From positions 4,650,001 to 4,714,000 of the forward strand of contig OZ059895.1 in assembly GCA_964057225.1 (NCBI GenBank): a stretch of DNA of 64,000 nt, given 5' to 3'. Position 1 is the stretch's first letter; every line of letters starts with the position of its first letter. Positions 37,538 through 50,511 of the stretch are shown here, piece by piece. Source of the stretch: Auanema rhodensis. Lineage: Eukaryota; Nematoda; Chromadorea; Rhabditida; Rhabditidae. The position numbers and the translations under genes were made by a program. The notes beneath the pieces are model-generated. The model had not been told where the DNA came from. It ran no database searches and saw nothing but the letters and a program-made list of their open reading frames with translations.

Positions 37538-39640
37538 AGGCAAAGACGATGGACAATGTTATTCAACGAAAAAATTAATTCTTCAGGGTGAAAATCGAGG
37601 ATATAAGTGTGAACTTATATCAGTTGATATCTCGGTGCATTTTCAAGCTAGCGCAAATCTGATAACAAAGATCGACGCAGCTTAAAAATCCGCATCGAAT
37701 GCACTATACTTCATTGAGAAACGCTTAATAAAAAATTAGTTATGATCGTTTGAAAAATGATGCATTAGTGTATGTTGAGTTTCCATGTACACTCAACATT
37801 GCTTCCAAAAACATTTTGACAAAAATTTTTTCGAAAAATTTCAAAATAATTTAGCAAAAAGTAGATGTTTTTAGATTCCTTTTTTCAAGGCAAAGACGAT
37901 GGACAATGTTATTCAACGAAAAAATTAATTCTTCAGGGTGAAAATCGAGGATATAAGTGTGAACTTATATCAGTTGATATCTCGGTGCATTTTCAAGCTA
38001 GCGAAATCTGATAACACAGATCGACGCAGCTTAAAAATCCGCATCGAATGCACTATACTTCATTGAGAAACGCTTAATACAAAAATTAGTTATGATCGTT
38101 TGAAAAATGATGCATTAGTGTATGTTGAGTTTCCATGTACACTCAACATTGCTTCCAAAAACATTTTGACAAAAATTTTTTCGAAAAATTTCAAAATAAT
38201 TTAGCAAAAAGTAGATGTTTTTGGATTCTTTTTTTCAAGGCAAAGACGATGGACAATGTTATTCAACGAAAAAATTAATTCTTCGGGGTGAAAATCGAGG
38301 ATATAAGTGTGAACTTATATCAGTTGATATCTCGGTGCATTTTTAAGCTAGCGCAAATCTGATAACACAGATCGACGCAGCTTAAAAATCCGCAACGAAT
38401 GCACTATACTACATTGAAAAACGCTTAATACAAAAATTAGTTATGATCGTTTGAAAAATGATGCATTAGTGTATGTTGAGTTTCCATGTACACTCAACAT
38501 TGCTTCCAAAAACATTTTGACAAAAATTTTTTCGAAAAATTTCAAAATAATTTAGCAAAAAGTAGATGTTTTTAGATTCCTTTTTTCAAGGCAAAGATGA
38601 TGGACAATGTTATTCAACGAAAAAATCAATTCTTCAGGGTGAAAATCGAGGATATAAGTGTGAACTTATATCAGTTGATATCTCGGTGCATTTTTAAGCT
38701 AGCGCAAATCTGATAACACAGATCGACGCAGCTTAAAAATCCGCATCGAATGCACTATACTTCATTGAGAAACGCTTAATACAAAAATTAGTTATGATCG
38801 TTTGAAAAATGATGCATTAGTGTATGTTGAGTTTCCATGTACACTCAACATTGCTTCCAAAAACATTTTGACAAAAATTTTTTCGAAAAATTTCAAAATA
38901 ATTTAGCAAAAAGTAGATGTTTTTAGATTCCTTTTTTCAAGGCAAAGACGATGGACAATGTTATTCAACGAAAAAATTAATTCTTCAGGGTGAAAATCGA
39001 GGATATAAGTGTGAACTTATATCAGTTGATATCTCGGTGCATTTTCAAGCTAGCGAAATCTGATAACACAGATCGACGCAGCTTAAAAATCCGCATCGAA
39101 TGCACTATACTTCATTGAGAAACGCTTAATACAAAAATTAGTTATGATCGTTTGAAAAATGATGCATTAGTGTATGTTGAGTTTCCATGTACACTCAACA
39201 TTGCTTCCAAAAACATTTTGACAAAAATTTTTTCGAAAAATTTCAAAATAATTTAGCAAAAAGTAGATGTTTTTAGATTCCTTTTTTCAAGGCAAAGATG
39301 ATGGACAATGTTATTCAACGAAAAAATTAATTCTTCAGGGTGAAAATCGAGGATATAAGTGTGAACATATATCAGTTGATATCTCGGTGCATTTACAAGC
39401 TAGCGCAAATCTGATAACACAGATCGACGCAGCTTAAAAATCCGCATCGAATGCACTATACTTCATTGAGAAACGCTTAATACAAAAATTAGTTATGATC
39501 GTTTGAAAAATGATGCATTAGTGTATGTTGAGTTTCCATGCACACTCAACATTGCTTCCAAAAACATTTTGACAAAAATTTTTTCGAAAAATTTCAAAAT
39601 AATTTAGCAAAAAGTAGATGTTTTTAGATTCCTTTTTTTA
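37538..39640 (+). repeat. T-U-V-W-X-R module 2 (2,103 bp)
   Basis: Monomers at 37538, 37888, 38238, 38589, 38940 and 39290, in the same order as module 1, offset 2,453 bp because the chimeric SQ monomer at 37188 lies between. The R monomer here has the normal TCCGCATCG and leads into V2 (39641) instead of an S-like monomer, so it serves at once as the end of this module and the start of an R-V2-W2-P-Q module. Confidence 0.87.
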
Positions 39641-41043
39641 AGGCAAAAATGATGGACAATGTTATTAAACGAAAAAATTAATTCTTCGGGGTGAAAATCG
39701 AGGATATAAGTGTGAACTTATATCAGTTGATATCTCGGTGCATTTTTAAGCTAGCGCAAATCTGATAACACAGATCGACGCAGCTTAAAAATCCGCATCG
39801 AATGCACTATACTACATTGAAAAACGCTTAATACAAAAATTAGTTATGATCGTTTGAAAAATGATGCATTAGTGTATGTTGAGTTTCCATGTACACTCAA
39901 CATTGCTTCCAAAAACATTTTGACAAAAATTTTTTCGAAAAATTTCAAAATAATTTAGCAAAAAGTAGATGTTTTTAGATTCCTTTTTTCAAGGCAAAGA
40001 TGATGGACAATGTTATTCAACGAAAAAATCAATTCTTCAGGGTGAAAATCGAGGATATAAGTGTGAACATATATCAGTTGATATCTCGGTGCATTTACAA
40101 GCTAGCGCAAATCTGATAACACAGATCGACGCAGCTTAAAAATCCGCATCGAATGCACTATACTTCATTGAGAAACGCTTAATACAAAAATTAGTTATGA
40201 TCGTTTGAAAAATGATGCATTAGTGTATGTTGAGTTTCCATGCACACTCAACATTGCTTCCAAAAACATTTTGACAAAAATTTTTTCGAAAAATTTCAAA
40301 ATAATTTAGCAAAAAGTAGATGTTTTTAGATTCCTTTTTTCAAGGCAAAGACGATGGACAATGTTATTCAACGAAAAAATTAATTCTTCAGGGTGAAAAT
40401 CGAGGATATAAGTGTGAACTTATATCAGTTGATATCTCGGTGCATTTTCAAGCTAGCGCAAATCTGATAACACAGATCGACGCAGCTTAAAAATCCGCAT
40501 CGAATGCACTATACTTCATTGAGAAACGCTTAATACAAAAATTAGTTATGATCGTTTGAAAAATGATGCATTAGTGTATGTTGAGTTTCCATGTACACTC
40601 AACATTGCTTCCAAAAACATTTTGACAAAAATTTTTTCGAAAAATTTCAAAATAATTTAGCAAAAAGTAGATGTTTTTAGATTCCTTTTTTCAAGGCAAA
40701 GACGATGGACAATGTTATTCAACGAAAAAATTAATTCTTCAGGGTGAAAATCGAGGATATAAGTGTGAACTTATATCAGTTGATATCTCGGTGCATTTTC
40801 AAGCTAGCGAAATCTGATAACACAGATCGACGCAGCTTAAAAATCCGCATCGAATGCACTATACTTCATTGAGAAACGCTTAATACAAAAATTAGTTATG
40901 ATCGTTTGAAAAATGATGCATTAGTGTATGTTGAGTTTCCATGTACACTCAACATTGCTTCCAAAAACATTTTGACAAAAATTTTTTCGAAAAATTTCAA
41001 AATAATTTAGCGAAAAGTAGATGTTTTTAGATTCCTTTTTTCA
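39290..41043 (+). repeat. R-V2-W2-P-Q module (1,754 bp), unit 1
   Basis: Monomers at 39290 (R), 39641 (V2), 39992 (W2), 40343 (P) and 40694 (Q). The following R (41044) is unusual in ending TTTTTTCAAGG, and so leads into a GAC-start monomer (41395) that has the TTTTTAAGC and GTGGATG of S but the start of P. Both oddities recur in unit 2 at 58574 and 58925, so they predate the large duplication. Confidence 0.86.
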
Positions 41044-44000
41044 AGGCAAAGATGATGGACAATGTTATTCAACGAAAAAATTAATTCTTCAGGGTGAAAA
41101 TCGAGGATATAAGTGTGAACATATATCAGTTGATATCTCGGTGCATTTACAAGCTAGCGCAAATCTGATAACACAGATCGACGCAGCTTAAAAATCCGCA
41201 TCGAATGCACTATACTTCATTGAGAAACGCTTAATACAAAAATTAGTTATGATCGTTTGAAAAATGATGCATTAGTGTATGTTGAGTTTCCATGCACACT
41301 CAACATTGCTTCCAAAAACATTTTGACAAAAATTTTTTCGAAAAATTTCAAAATAATTTAGCAAAAAGTAGATGTTTTTAGATTCCTTTTTTCAAGGCAA
41401 AGACGATGGACAATGTTATTCAACGAAAAAATTAATTCTTCAGGGTGAAAATCGAGGATATAAGTGTGAACTTATATCAGTTGATATCTCGGTGCATTTT
41501 TAAGCTAGCGCAAATCTGATAACACAGATCGACGCAGCTTAAAAATCCGCATCGAATGCACTATACTTCATTGAGAAACGCTTAATACAAAAATTAGTTA
41601 TGATCGTTTGAAAAATGATGCATTAGTGTATGTTGAGTTTCCATGTACACTCAACATTGCTTCCAAAAACATTTTGACAAAAATTTTTTCGAAAAATTTC
41701 AAAATAATTTAGCAAAAAGTGGATGTTTTTAGATTCCTTTTTTCAAGGCAAAGACGATGGACAATGTTATTCAACGAAAAAATTAATTCTTCAGGGTGAA
41801 AATCGAGGATATAAGTGTGAACTTATATCAGTTGATATCTCGGTGCATTTTCAAGCTAGCGCAAATCTGATAACAAAGATCGACGCAGCTTAAAAATCCG
41901 CATCGAATGCACTATACTTCATTGAGAAACGCTTAATAAAAAATTAGTTATGATCGTTTGAAAAATGATGCATTAGTGTATGTTGAGTTTCCATGTACAC
42001 TCAACATTGCTTCCAAAAACATTTTGACAAAAATTTTTTCGAAAAATTTCAAAATAATTTAGCAAAAAGTAGATGTTTTTAGATTCCTTTTTTCAAGGCA
42101 AAGACGATGGACAATGTTATTCAACGAAAAAATTAATTCTTCAGGGTGAAAATCGAGGATATAAGTGTGAACTTATATCAGTTGATATCTCGGTGCATTT
42201 TCAAGCTAGCGAAATCTGATAACACAGATCGACGCAGCTTAAAAATCCGCATCGAATGCACTATACTTCATTGAGAAACGCTTAATACAAAAATTAGTTA
42301 TGATCGTTTGAAAAATGATGCATTAGTGTATGTTGAGTTTCCATGTACACTCAACATTGCTTCCAAAAACATTTTGACAAAAATTTTTTCGAAAAATTTC
42401 AAAATAATTTAGCAAAAAGTAGATGTTTTTGGATTCTTTTTTTCAAGGCAAAGACGATGGACAATGTTATTCAACGAAAAAATTAATTCTTCGGGGTGAA
42501 AATCGAGGATATAAGTGTGAACTTATATCAGTTGATATCTCGGTGCATTTTTAAGCTAGCGCAAATCTGATAACACAGATCGACGCAGCTTAAAAATCCG
42601 CAACGAATGCACTATACTACATTGAAAAACGCTTAATACAAAAATTAGTTATGATCGTTTGAAAAATGATGCATTAGTGTATGTTGAGTTTCCATGCACA
42701 CTCAACATTGCTTCCAAAAACATTTTGACAAAAATTTTTTCGAAAAATTTCAAAATAATTTAGCAAAAAGTAGATGTTTTTAGATTCCTTTTTTTAAGGC
42801 AAAAATGATGGACAATGTTATTAAACGAAAAAATTAATTCTTCAGGGTGAAAATCGAGGATATAAGTGTGAACTTATATCAGTTGATATCTCGGTGCATT
42901 TTTAAGCTAGCGCAAATCTGATAACACAGATCGACGCAGCTTAAAAATCCGCATCGAATGCACTATACTTCATTGAGAAACGCTTAATACAAAAATTAGT
43001 TATGATCGTTTGAAAAATGATGCATTAGTGTATGTTGAGTTTCCATGTACACTCAACATTGCTTCCAAAAACATTTTGACAAAAATTTTTTCGAAAAATT
43101 TCAAAATAATTTAGCAAAAAGTGGATGTTTTTAGATTCCTTTTTTCAAGGCAAAGACGATGGACAATGTTATTCAACGAAAAAATTAATTCTTCAGGGTG
43201 AAAATCGAGGATATAAGTGTGAACTTATATCAGTTGATATCTCGGTGCATTTTCAAGCTAGCGCAAATCTGATAACAAAGATCGACGCAGCTTAAAAATC
43301 CGCATCGAATGCACTATACTTCATTGAGAAACGCTTAATAAAAAATTAGTTATGATCGTTTGAAAAATGATGCATTAGTGTATGTTGAGTTTCCATGTAC
43401 ACTCAACATTGCTTCCAAAAACATTTTGACAAAAATTTTTTCGAAAAATTTCAAAATAATTTAGCAAAAAGTAGATGTTTTTAGATTCCTTTTTTCAAGG
43501 CAAAGACGATGGACAATGTTATTCAACGAAAAAATTAATTCTTCAGGGTGAAAATCGAGGATATAAGTGTGAACATATATCAGTTGATATCTCGGTGCAT
43601 TTTCAAGCTAGCGAAATCTGATAACACAGATCGACGCAGCTTAAAAATCCGCATCGAATGCACTATACTTCATTGAGAAACGCTTAATACAAAAATTAGT
43701 TATGATCGTTTGAAAAATGATGCATTAGTGTATGTTGAGTTTCCATGTACACTCAACATTGCTTCCAAAAACATTTTGACAAAAATTTTTTCGAAAAATT
43801 TCAAAATAATTTAGCGAAAAGTAGATGTTTTTAGATTCCTTTTTTCAAGGCAAAGATGATGGACAATGTTATTCAACGAAAAAATTAATTCTTCAGGGTG
43901 AAAATCGAGGATATAAGTGTGAACATATATCAGTTGATATCTCGGTGCATTTACAAGCTAGCGCAAATCTGATAACACAGATCGACGCAGCTTAAAAATC

Positions 44001-44548
44001 CGCATCGAATGCACTATACTTCATTGAGAAACGCTTAATACAAAAATTAGTTATGATCGTTTGAAAAATGATGCATTAGTGTATGTTGAGTTTCCATGTA
44101 CACTCAACATTGCTTCCAAAAACATTTTGACAAAAATTTTTTCGAAAAATTTCAAAATAATTTAGCAAAAAGTGGATGTTTTTAGATTCCTTTTTTCAAG
44201 GCAAAGACGATGGACAATGTTATTCAACGAAAAAATTAATTCTTCAGGGTGAAAATCGAGGATATAAGTGTGAACTTATATCAGTTGATATCTCGGTGCA
44301 TTTTCAAGCTAGCGCAAATCTGATAACAAAGATCGACGCAGCTTAAAAATCCGCATCGAATGCACTATACTTCATTGAGAAACGCTTAATAAAAAATTAG
44401 TTATGATCGTTTGAAAAATGATGCATTAGTGTATGTTGAGTTTCCATGTACACTCAACATTGCTTCCAAAAACATTTTGACAAAAATTTTTTCGAAAAAT
44501 TTCAAAATAATTTAGCAAAAAGTAGATGTTTTTAGATTCCTTTTTTTA

Positions 44549-44899
44549 AGGCAAAAATGATGGACAATGTTATTAAACGAAAAAATTAATTCTTCAGGGT
44601 GAAAATCGAGGATATAAGTGTGAACATATATCAGTTGATATCTCGGTGCATTTTCAAGCTAGCGCAAATCTGATAACAAAGATCGACGCAGCTTAAAAAT
44701 CCGCATCGAATGCACTATACTTCATTGAGAAACGCTTAATACAAAAATTAGTTATGATCGTTTGAAAAATGATGCATTAGTGTATGTTGAGTTTCCATGC
44801 ACACTCAACATTGCTTCCAAAAACATTTTGACAAAAATTTTTTCGAAAAATTTCAAAATAATTTAGCAAAAAGTAGATGTTTTTAGATTCCTTTTTTTA
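44549..44899 (+). repeat. Chimeric Y monomer, unit 1
   Basis: It combines an S-type start (AAAAT, ATTAAACG), CATATA as in R, TTTTCAAGC with ATAACAAAG as in T but without the T deletion, and an R-type end (CCATGCAC, TTTAAGG). It is the most mixed monomer in the window. The same mosaic recurs at 62079-62429. Confidence 0.76.
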
Positions 44900-46302
44900 A
44901 GGCAAAAATGATGGACAATGTTATTAAACGAAAAAATTAATTCTTCGGGGTGAAAATCGAGGATATAAGTGTGAACTTATATCAGTTGATATCTCGGTGC
45001 ATTTTTAAGCTAGCGCAAATCTGATAACACAGATCGACGCAGCTTAAAAATCCGCATCGAATGCACTATACTACATTGAAAAACGCTTAATACAAAAATT
45101 AGTTATGATCGTTTGAAAAATGATGCATTAGTGTATGTTGAGTTTCCATGTACACTCAACATTGCTTCCAAAAACATTTTGACAAAAATTTTTTCGAAAA
45201 ATTTCAAAATAATTTAGCAAAAAGTAGATGTTTTTAGATTCCTTTTTTCAAGGCAAAGATGATGGACAATGTTATTCAACGAAAAAATCAATTCTTCAGG
45301 GTGAAAATCGAGGATATAAGTGTGAACATATATCAGTTGATATCTCGGTGCATTTACAAGCTAGCGCAAATCTGATAACACAGATCGACGCAGCTTAAAA
45401 ATCCGCATCGAATGCACTATACTTCATTGAGAAACGCTTAATACAAAAATTAGTTATGATCGTTTGAAAAATGATGCATTAGTGTATGTTGAGTTTCCAT
45501 GCACACTCAACATTGCTTCCAAAAACATTTTGACAAAAATTTTTTCGAAAAATTTCAAAATAATTTAGCAAAAAGTAGAGGTTTTTAGATTCCTTTTTTC
45601 AAGGCAAAGACGATGGACAATGTTATTCAACGAAAAAATTAATTCTTCAGGGTGAAAATCGAGGATATAAGTGTGAACTTATATCAGTTGATATCTCGGT
45701 GCATTTTCAAGCTAGCGCAAATCTGATAACACAGATCGACGCAGCTTAAAAATCCGCATCGAATGCACTATACTTCATTGAGAAACGCTTAATACAAAAA
45801 TTAGTTATGATCGTTTGAAAAATGATGCATTAGTGTATGTTGAGTTTCCATGTACACTCAACATTGCTTCCAAAAACATTTTGACAAAAATTTTTTCGAA
45901 AAATTTCAAAATAATTTAGCAAAAAGTAGATGTTTTTAGATTCCTTTTTTCAAGGCAAAGACGATGGACAATGTTATTCAACGAAAAAATTAATTCTTCA
46001 GGGTGAAAATCGAGGATATAAGTGTGAACTTATATCAGTTGATATCTCGGTGCATTTTCAAGCTAGCGAAATCTGATAACACAGATCGACGCAGCTTAAA
46101 AATCCGCATCGAATGCACTATACTTCATTGAGAAACGCTTAATACAAAAATTAGTTATGATCGTTTGAAAAATGATGCATTAGTGTATGTTGAGTTTCCA
46201 TGTACACTCAACATTGCTTCCAAAAACATTTTGACAAAAATTTTTTCGAAAAATTTCAAAATAATTTAGCGAAAAGTAGATGTTTTTAGATTCCTTTTTT
46301 CA
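44900..46302 (+). repeat. V2-W2-P-Q module without leading R, unit 1 (1,403 bp)
   Basis: Monomers at 44900 (V2), 45251 (W2, with GTAGAGG at 45580), 45602 (P) and 45953 (Q). The place of R is taken by the chimeric Y monomer (44549), which has the R-type end (CCATGCAC, TTTAAGG). This shows that the monomer end, not its front, decides which class follows. Confidence 0.85.
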
Positions 46303-48055
46303 AGGCAAAGATGATGGACAATGTTATTCAACGAAAAAATTAATTCTTCAGGGTGAAAATCGAGGATATAAGTGTGAACATATATCAGTTGATATCTCGG
46401 TGCATTTACAAGCTAGCGCAAATCTGATAACACAGATCGACGCAGCTTAAAAATCCGCATCGAATGCACTATACTTCATTGAGAAACGCTTAATACAAAA
46501 ATTAGTTATGATCGTTTGAAAAATGATGCATTAGTGTATGTTGAGTTTCCATGCACACTCAACATTGCTTCCAAAAACATTTTGACAAAAATTTTTTCGA
46601 AAAATTTCAAAATAATTTAGCAAAAAGTAGATGTTTTTAGATTCCTTTTTTTAAGGCAAAAATGATGGACAATGTTATTAAACGAAAAAATTAATTCTTC
46701 AGGGTGAAAATCGAGGATATAAGTGTGAACTTATATCAGTTGATATCTCGGTGCATTTTTAAGCTAGCGCAAATCTGATAACACAGATCGACGCAGCTTA
46801 AAAATCCGCATCGAATGCACTATACTTCATTGAGAAACGCTTAATACAAAAATTAGTTATGATCGTTTGAAAAATGATGCATTAGTGTATGTTGAGTTTC
46901 CATGTACACTCAACATTGCTTCCAAAAACATTTTGACAAAAATTTTTTCGAAAAATTTCAAAATAATTTAGCAAAAAGTGGATGTTTTTAGATTCCTTTT
47001 TTCAAGGCAAAGACGATGGACAATGTTATTCAACGAAAAAATTAATTCTTCAGGGTGAAAATCGAGGATATAAGTGTGAACTTATATCAGTTGATATCTC
47101 GGTGCATTTTCAAGCTAGCGCAAATCTGATAACAAAGATCGACGCAGCTTAAAAATCCGCATCGAATGCACTATACTTCATTGAGAAACGCTTAATAAAA
47201 AATTAGTTATGATCGTTTGAAAAATGATGCATTAGTGTATGTTGAGTTTCCATGTACACTCAACATTGCTTCCAAAAACATTTTGACAAAAATTTTTTCG
47301 AAAAATTTCAAAATAATTTAGCAAAAAGTAGATGTTTTTAGATTCCTTTTTTCAAGGCAAAGACGATGGACAATGTTATTCAACGAAAAAATTAATTCTT
47401 CAGGGTGAAAATCGAGGATATAAGTGTGAACTTATATCAGTTGATATCTCGGTGCATTTTCAAGCTAGCGAAATCTGATAACACAGATCGACGCAGCTTA
47501 AAAATCCGCATCGAATGCACTATACTTCATTGAGAAACGCTTAATACAAAAATTAGTTATGATCGTTTGAAAAATGATGCATTAGTGTATGTTGAGTTTC
47601 CATGTACACTCAACATTGCTTCCAAAAACATTTTGACAAAAATTTTTTCGAAAAATTTCAAAATAATTTAGCAAAAAGTAGATGTTTTTGGATTCTTTTT
47701 TTCAAGGCAAAGACGATGGACAATGTTATTCAACGAAAAAATTAATTCTTCGGGGTGAAAATCGAGGATATAAGTGTGAACTTATATCAGTTGATATCTC
47801 GGTGCATTTTTAAGCTAGCGCAAATCTGATAACACAGATCGACGCAGCTTAAAAATCCGCAACGAATGCACTATACTACATTGAAAAACGCTTAATACAA
47901 AAATTAGTTATGATCGTTTGAAAAATGATGCATTAGTGTATGTTGAGTTTCCATGCACACTCAACATTGCTTCCAAAAACATTTTGACAAAAATTTTTTC
48001 GAAAAATTTCAAAATAATTTAGCAAAAAGTAGATGTTTTTAGATTCCTTTTTTTA
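46303..48055 (+). repeat. R-S-T-U-V run near the end of unit 1
   Basis: Monomers at 46303 (R), 46654 (S: AAAAT/ATTAAACG, TTTTTAAGC, GTGGATG), 47005 (T), 47355 (U) and 47705 (V with CCATGCAC and TTTAAGG end). The same R-S-T-U-V order occurs at 34383 and 49810, where V instead has CCATGTAC and is followed by W. The V end state again predicts the next class: TTTAAGG leads to S, TTCAAGG leads to W. Confidence 0.83.
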
Positions 48056-48406
48056 AGGCAAAAATGATGGACAATGTTATTAAACGAAAAAATTAATTCT
48101 TCAGGGTGAAAATCGAGGATATAAGTGTGAACTTATATCAGTTGATATCTCGGTGCATTTTTAAGCTAGCGCAAATCTGATAACACAGATCGACGCAGCT
48201 TAAAAATCCGCATCGAATGCACTATACTTCATTGAGAAACGCTTAATACAAAAATTAGTTATGATCGTTTGAAAAATGATGCATTAGTGTATGTTGAGTT
48301 TCCATGTACACTCAACATTGCTTCCAAAAACATTTTGACAAAAATTTTTTCGAAAAATTTCAAAATAATTTAGCGAAAAGTAGATGTTTTTAGATTCCTT
48401 TTTTCA
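48056..48406 (+). repeat. Chimeric S/Q monomer at the junction of the 15.4-kb duplication
   Basis: The front of this monomer is S class: AAAAT/ATTAAACG start, CTTATA, TTTTTAAGC, GCGCAAATC. Its end is Q class: GCGAAAAG at 48371-48380 followed by TAGATG, instead of the GCAAAAAGTGGATG that ends an S monomer. It is preceded by V (47705), as S is at 42797, and followed by R (48407), as Q is before 32980. The switch lies between about 48,172 and 48,374, where S and Q do not differ. This is the expected product of unequal exchange between an S monomer and the Q monomer at 32630. Confidence 0.85.
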
Positions 48407-50511
48407 AGGCAAAGATGATGGACAATGTTATTCAACGAAAAAATTAATTCTTCAGGGTGAAAATCGAGGATATAAGTGTGAACATATATCAGTTGATATC
48501 TCGGTGCATTTACAAGCTAGCGCAAATCTGATAACACAGATCGACGCAGCTTAAAAATCCGCATCGAATGCACTATACTTCATTGAGAAACGCTTAATAC
48601 AAAAATTAGTTATGATCGTTTGAAAAATGATGCATTAGTGTATGTTGAGTTTCCATGCACACTCAACATTGCTTCCAAAAACATTTTGACAAAAATTTTT
48701 TCGAAAAATTTCAAAATAATTTAGCAAAAAGTAGATGTTTTTAGATTCCTTTTTTTAAGGCAAAAATGATGGACAATGTTATTAAACGAAAAAATTAATT
48801 CTTCAGGGTGAAAATCGAGGATATAAGTGTGAACTTATATCAGTTGATATCTCGGTGCATTTTTAAGCTAGCGCAAATCTGATAACACAGATCGACGCAG
48901 CTTAAAAATCCGCATCGAATGCACTATACTTCATTGAGAAACGCTCAATACAAAAATTAGTTATGATCGTTTGAAAAATGATGCATTAGTGTATGTTGAG
49001 TTTCCATGCACACTCAACATTGCTTCCAAAAACATTTTGACAAAAATTTTTTCGAAAAATTTCAAAATAATTTAGCAAAAAGTAGATGTTTTTAGATTCC
49101 TTTTTTTAAGGCAAAAATGATGGACAATGTTATTAAACGAAAAAATTAATTCTTCAGGGTGAAAATCGAGGATATAAGTGTGAACTTATATCAGTTGATA
49201 TCTCGGTGCATTTTTAAGCTAGCGCAAATCTGATAACACAGATCGACGCAGCTTAAAAATCCGCATCGAATGCACTATACTTCATTGAGAAACGCTTAAT
49301 ACAAAAATTAGTTATGATCGTTTGAAAAATGATGCATTAGTGTATGTTGAGTTTCCATGTACACTCAACATTGCTTCCAAAAACATTTTGACAAAAATTT
49401 TTTCGAAAAATTTCAAAATAATTTAGCAAAAAGTGGATGTTTTTAGATTCCTTTTTTCAAGGCAAAGACGATGGACAATGTTATTCAACGAAAAAATTAA
49501 TTCTTCAGGGTGAAAATCGAGGATATAAGTGTGAACTTATATCAGTTGATATCTCGGTGCATTTTCAAGCTAGCGCAAATCTGATAACAAAGATCGACGC
49601 AGCTTAAAAATCCGCATCGAATGCACTATACTTCATTGAGAAACGCTTAATAAAAAATTAGTTATGATCGTTTGAAAAATGATGCATTAGTGTATGTTGA
49701 GTTTCCATGTACACTCAACATTGCTTCCAAAAACATTTTGACAAAAATTTTTTCGAAAAATTTCAAAATAATTTAGCGAAAAGTAGATGTTTTTAGATTC
49801 CTTTTTTCAAGGCAAAGATGATGGACAATGTTATTCAACGAAAAAATTAATTCTTCAGGGTGAAAATCGAGGATATAAGTGTGAACATATATCAGTTGAT
49901 ATCTCGGTGCATTTACAAGCTAGCGCAAATCTGATAACACAGATCGACGCAGCTTAAAAATCCGCATCGAATGCACTATACTTCATTGAGAAACGCTTAA
50001 TACAAAAATTAGTTATGATCGTTTGAAAAATGATGCATTAGTGTATGTTGAGTTTCCATGCACACTCAACATTGCTTCCAAAAACATTTTGACAAAAATT
50101 TTTTCGAAAAATTTCAAAATAATTTAGCAAAAAGTAGATGTTTTTAGATTCCTTTTTTTAAGGCAAAAATGATGGACAATGTTATTAAACGAAAAAATTA
50201 ATTCTTCAGGGTGAAAATCGAGGATATAAGTGTGAACTTATATCAGTTGATATCTCGGTGCATTTTTAAGCTAGCGCAAATCTGATAACACAGATCGACG
50301 CAGCTTAAAAATCCGCATCGAATGCACTATACTTCATTGAGAAACGCTTAATACAAAAATTAGTTATGATCGTTTGAAAAATGATGCATTAGTGTATGTT
50401 GAGTTTCCATGTACACTCAACATTGCTTCCAAAAACATTTTGACAAAAATTTTTTCGAAAAATTTCAAAATAATTTAGCAAAAAGTGGATGTTTTTAGAT
50501 TCCTTTTTTCA

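Larger units (their letters stand above)
32980..48406 (+). repeat. Large duplication unit 1: 44 monomers, 15,427 bp
   Basis: Monomer classes in order: R, S, S, T, R, S, T, U, V, W, X, R, SQ, T, U, V, W, X, R, V2, W2, P, Q, R, S-like, T, U, V, S, T, Q-like, R/S, T, Y, V2, W2, P, Q, R, S, T, U, V, S/Q. The first 18 (32,980-39,289) recur at 48,407 with an offset of 15,427 bp. From 39,290 on the recurrence offset is 17,530 bp. Rare markers confirm it: TCTGCATCG instead of TCCGCATCG at 36990 and 52417, and GTAGAGG instead of GTAGATG at 45580 and 63110. By eye I saw only a handful of single-base differences between the units. Confidence 0.88.
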
